Positions 62,291 through 64,000 of a DNA stretch of 64,000 nucleotides are shown here, one piece after another. A model generated the notes under the pieces. That model did not search any database. It was not told the origin of the DNA and saw only the letters and a list, made by a program, of their open reading frames with translations. The stretch covers positions 744,001 to 808,000 of the forward strand of contig NZ_NWVC01000001.1 in NCBI RefSeq assembly GCF_002374855.1, given 5' to 3'. The translations under genes were made by a program, and so were the position numbers. The DNA comes from Sphingomonas adhaesiva (GTDB taxonomy: Bacteria > Pseudomonadota > Alphaproteobacteria > Sphingomonadales > Sphingomonadaceae). Numbering within the stretch: the first letter of the stretch is position 1; every line of letters begins with the position of its first letter.

Positions 62291-64000
62291 TCACATCCGC
62301 GCGGTCAGCGACAGGCCGATCGTCCGCCCCAGGATGTCGTACGTATCGGGGAAGGTGTTGAACACACCCCCCGTCGTCACGCGCGGCGGCTGCTTGTCGG
62401 CGATGTTGTAGACGCCCGCGGTCATCGTGATGCCGGGCACGAAGTCATAGGAGGCGGACAGGTCGAACAGGTTCTGCGCCGGCAGCGTCTCGCTCGATCC
62501 CGCCGCGCTCGACCGCACCTTGCCGATACGGATCCAGTCGAACTGGATCACGCCCTTGTCCAGCAGCAGCCCCGCGCCCGCGGTGTGGCGATAGGCGGGC
62601 TGGACCAGCGTGGTGCCGTCGCTGGAACAGGTGGCGCCGAACGTCCCCTTGCACTGCACCGCGCTGACGGTCGGGTTCGCCTGGATCGTGTAGGACGTCA
62701 CGACATTGCCGGCATAGCCCAGCCGCACGCCCTTGCCCGGCACCCAGTCGCCGCGCACGGTATAGCTGGCGGTGATGTCCAGCCCGCGCTGCAGCAGCCG
62801 GCCCAGGTTCTGGTTGTTGACGAACGCATCCTTGAACGTGCCGTCGGCATTGCGCGTCACCAGCCCGCACAGCGGATTGTCCGCGCTGGGATTGGTGATG
62901 TAGCAGCTGGTGATCGCCGCCACCGGCTGGATCACGCCGACCGCGCCCTTCAGGTCCAGCTGGTACCAGTCGACCGTCACGTTCAGCCCCGGCAGGAACG
63001 TCGGCGTGAACACCGCGCCCGCCGTGGTGGTGAAGCCGGTTTCGGGCTTCAGGTCCGGGTTGCCGCCATAGAAGTAATTGCCGGTCAGATATGCCGGGGC
63101 GGTCGAATTGGCCGATCCCACGGCCGGCGCGCCCAGCCGCTGGCACTGCGCCTGGTTGCCGGTGCCCAGCACGCACGGATCGCCGCCGTAGCGCGGCTTC
63201 AGCCGGTCGACGGTCACCAGGCTGCTGAACGGCAGCGACGACACGCCGCCCGCGAACTCGCCGAAATTGGGGGTGCGCAGCACGCGCTGATAGGTACCGC
63301 GCAGGCGCAGGTTGCGGTCGACCTCCCAATTGCCCTCGACCTTCCACGTCCCGTGGGTGCCGAACAGGTTATAGTCGGACAGGCGGTACGCGCCGCCCGC
63401 GCTCAGCTTGCGGATCAGCGGCAGGTCGTGGAGCAGCGGCACCAGCAGCTCGCCGTACAGCTCCTTGACGTCGAATTGCCCCGTGTACGCCGCCTGCACG
63501 CCCTGGCGATAGGTGTTGCCGGTCAGCAGCGCGGTGTCCTGCGTCACGTTGGCGGTCTCGCGCCGGTATTCGACGCCCGCGGCGAAGCCGATCGGCCCGG
63601 CGGGCAGCGAGAACAGCTCCTCCAGCGATCCGTTGACGGTCGCGGCGGCGACGAACTGGTCGCGCTTGCGGTTGAAGCCGTTGATTGGGCTGCCCAGCGC
63701 GGCCACGATGCCGGGGCGGTTGGGGCCGAAGATGTCGACGGTGTTGACCACCGACGCGAAATTGTTGGCGCCCGCCGCATTGGCGACCAGCCCGTCGCCG
63801 GTCACCACCGTTCCTTCGGTCGAACGACCGTATTGCGCATAGACGTTCCAGCGGATCGCGTCGGTCAGCGGCCCGCGCAGGCCGCCCTGGAACTGGTAGA
63901 TGTCGCGTTCGGTATTGAACGTCACCAGCCCCAGCTCGGCCAGCGAACGCGCCACGTTCACCTGCGCCGCGCCGTTGACGAAGGTCAGCTGGCTGCGGAT
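62291..64000 (-). CDS. TonB-dependent receptor, C-terminal part (5' end outside window)
   Basis: The frame is open to the window edge, so at least the last 569 residues are present and the signal peptide and plug lie outside. It is a clear TBDR barrel: repeated amphipathic strands, KRDQFVAAATVNGSLEELFSLPAGPIGFAAGVEYR, LYGELLVPLL, RGTYQRVLRTPNFGEFAGG, DLKPETGFTTTAGAVFTP and VTVDWYQLDLKGAVG. The end is GRTIGLSLTARM, with Met as the last residue where Phe is more usual. Being first in the TBDR-symporter-murQ-GntR series, it likely takes up peptidoglycan fragments. Confidence 0.88.
   Translation of the reverse strand: MRSQLTFVNGAAQVNVARSLAELGLVTFNTERDIYQFQGGLRGPLTDAIRWNVYAQYGRSTEGTVVTGDGLVANAAGANNFASVVNTVDIFGPNRPGIVAALGSPINGFNRKRDQFVAAATVNGSLEELFSLPAGPIGFAAGVEYRRETANVTQDTALLTGNTYRQGVQAAYTGQFDVKELYGELLVPLLHDLPLIRKLSAGGAYRLSDYNLFGTHGTWKVEGNWEVDRNLRLRGTYQRVLRTPNFGEFAGGVSSLPFSSLVTVDRLKPRYGGDPCVLGTGNQAQCQRLGAPAVGSANSTAPAYLTGNYFYGGNPDLKPETGFTTTAGAVFTPTFLPGLNVTVDWYQLDLKGAVGVIQPVAAITSCYITNPSADNPLCGLVTRNADGTFKDAFVNNQNLGRLLQRGLDITASYTVRGDWVPGKGVRLGYAGNVVTSYTIQANPTVSAVQCKGTFGATCSSDGTTLVQPAYRHTAGAGLLLDKGVIQFDWIRIGKVRSSAAGSSETLPAQNLFDLSASYDFVPGITMTAGVYNIADKQPPRVTTGGVFNTFPDTYDILGRTIGLSLTARM

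Noticed and set aside
1..64000. CRISPR arrays, insertion sequences, integrases, tRNA or rRNA genes
   Set aside because: No regularly spaced direct repeats, transposase or integrase reading frames, attachment-site duplications, cloverleaf structures or rRNA-like stretches were seen on either strand.

Overview
The window is high-GC DNA (roughly two thirds G+C) from an alphaproteobacterium, almost certainly a sphingomonad (Sphingomonas or a close relative). The evidence is the exosortase A exopolysaccharide operon with a fused XrtA-EpsI protein, several large TonB-dependent receptors (TBDRs) next to glycoside hydrolases and a FAD-dependent halogenase, and many GTG starts and stop-start overlaps. 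About 50 genes were found. There are no rRNA or tRNA genes, no insertion sequences, no phage genes and no CRISPR array.

Layout. 1-3300: end of a SPOR-domain protein, a small membrane protein and a GH97 glucosidase. 3708-16039 (minus): a ten-gene XrtA exopolysaccharide operon. In transcription order it encodes the Wza-like export lipoprotein, chain-length protein, tyrosine kinase, outer-membrane barrel, ATPase, deacetylase, FemAB-like protein, glycosyltransferase, exosortase A and amidotransferase. 16171-18318: GNAT and Nudix enzymes, dCTP deaminase and a small secreted protein. 18388-25354: a sucrose/maltooligosaccharide locus of the sux/suc type, made of a LacI regulator, a TBDR, an amylosucrase-like GH13 and an MFS/SLC45-type transporter. 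Three LacI-type operators lie in its divergent promoter region. 25379-28354: DctA and a porin gene broken by a one-base frameshift.

28561-45571: a carbohydrate region. A minus-strand block holds a ROK sugar kinase, a LamG-GH2 glycosidase, a carboxylesterase, an SGNH hydrolase and a small basic protein. A ROK repressor stands divergent to a GH3 beta-glucosidase. A second block holds a TBDR, a halogenase and a sugar porter. An unusual palindrome-rich control region lies upstream of that TBDR, next to an Lrp regulator. 45773-50237: Lrp, DUF6356, a glycine-zipper protein and bioF-bioD-bioA. 50347-55539: an S10 peptidase, a YegD-like Hsp70 and a large-subunit catalase. 55583-59043: a PepSY/flavodoxin/reductase fusion behind a Fur-like box, divergent from a Crp/Fnr regulator. 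59052-64000: TBDR, Na+ symporter, MurQ and GntR, read as a MurNAc (peptidoglycan) uptake operon whose TBDR runs off the window.

Many genes form tightly coupled minus-strand operons with ATGA, GTGA or TGATG overlaps. Convergent gene ends carry strong GC hairpins or a dispersed ~95-bp repeat. The main points of interest are the palindrome cluster at 45.63-45.72 kb, the halogenase embedded in a sugar-uptake operon, the operator triplet at 22.13-22.21 kb, the frameshifted porin and the MurNAc locus. None is proven to be a new system.
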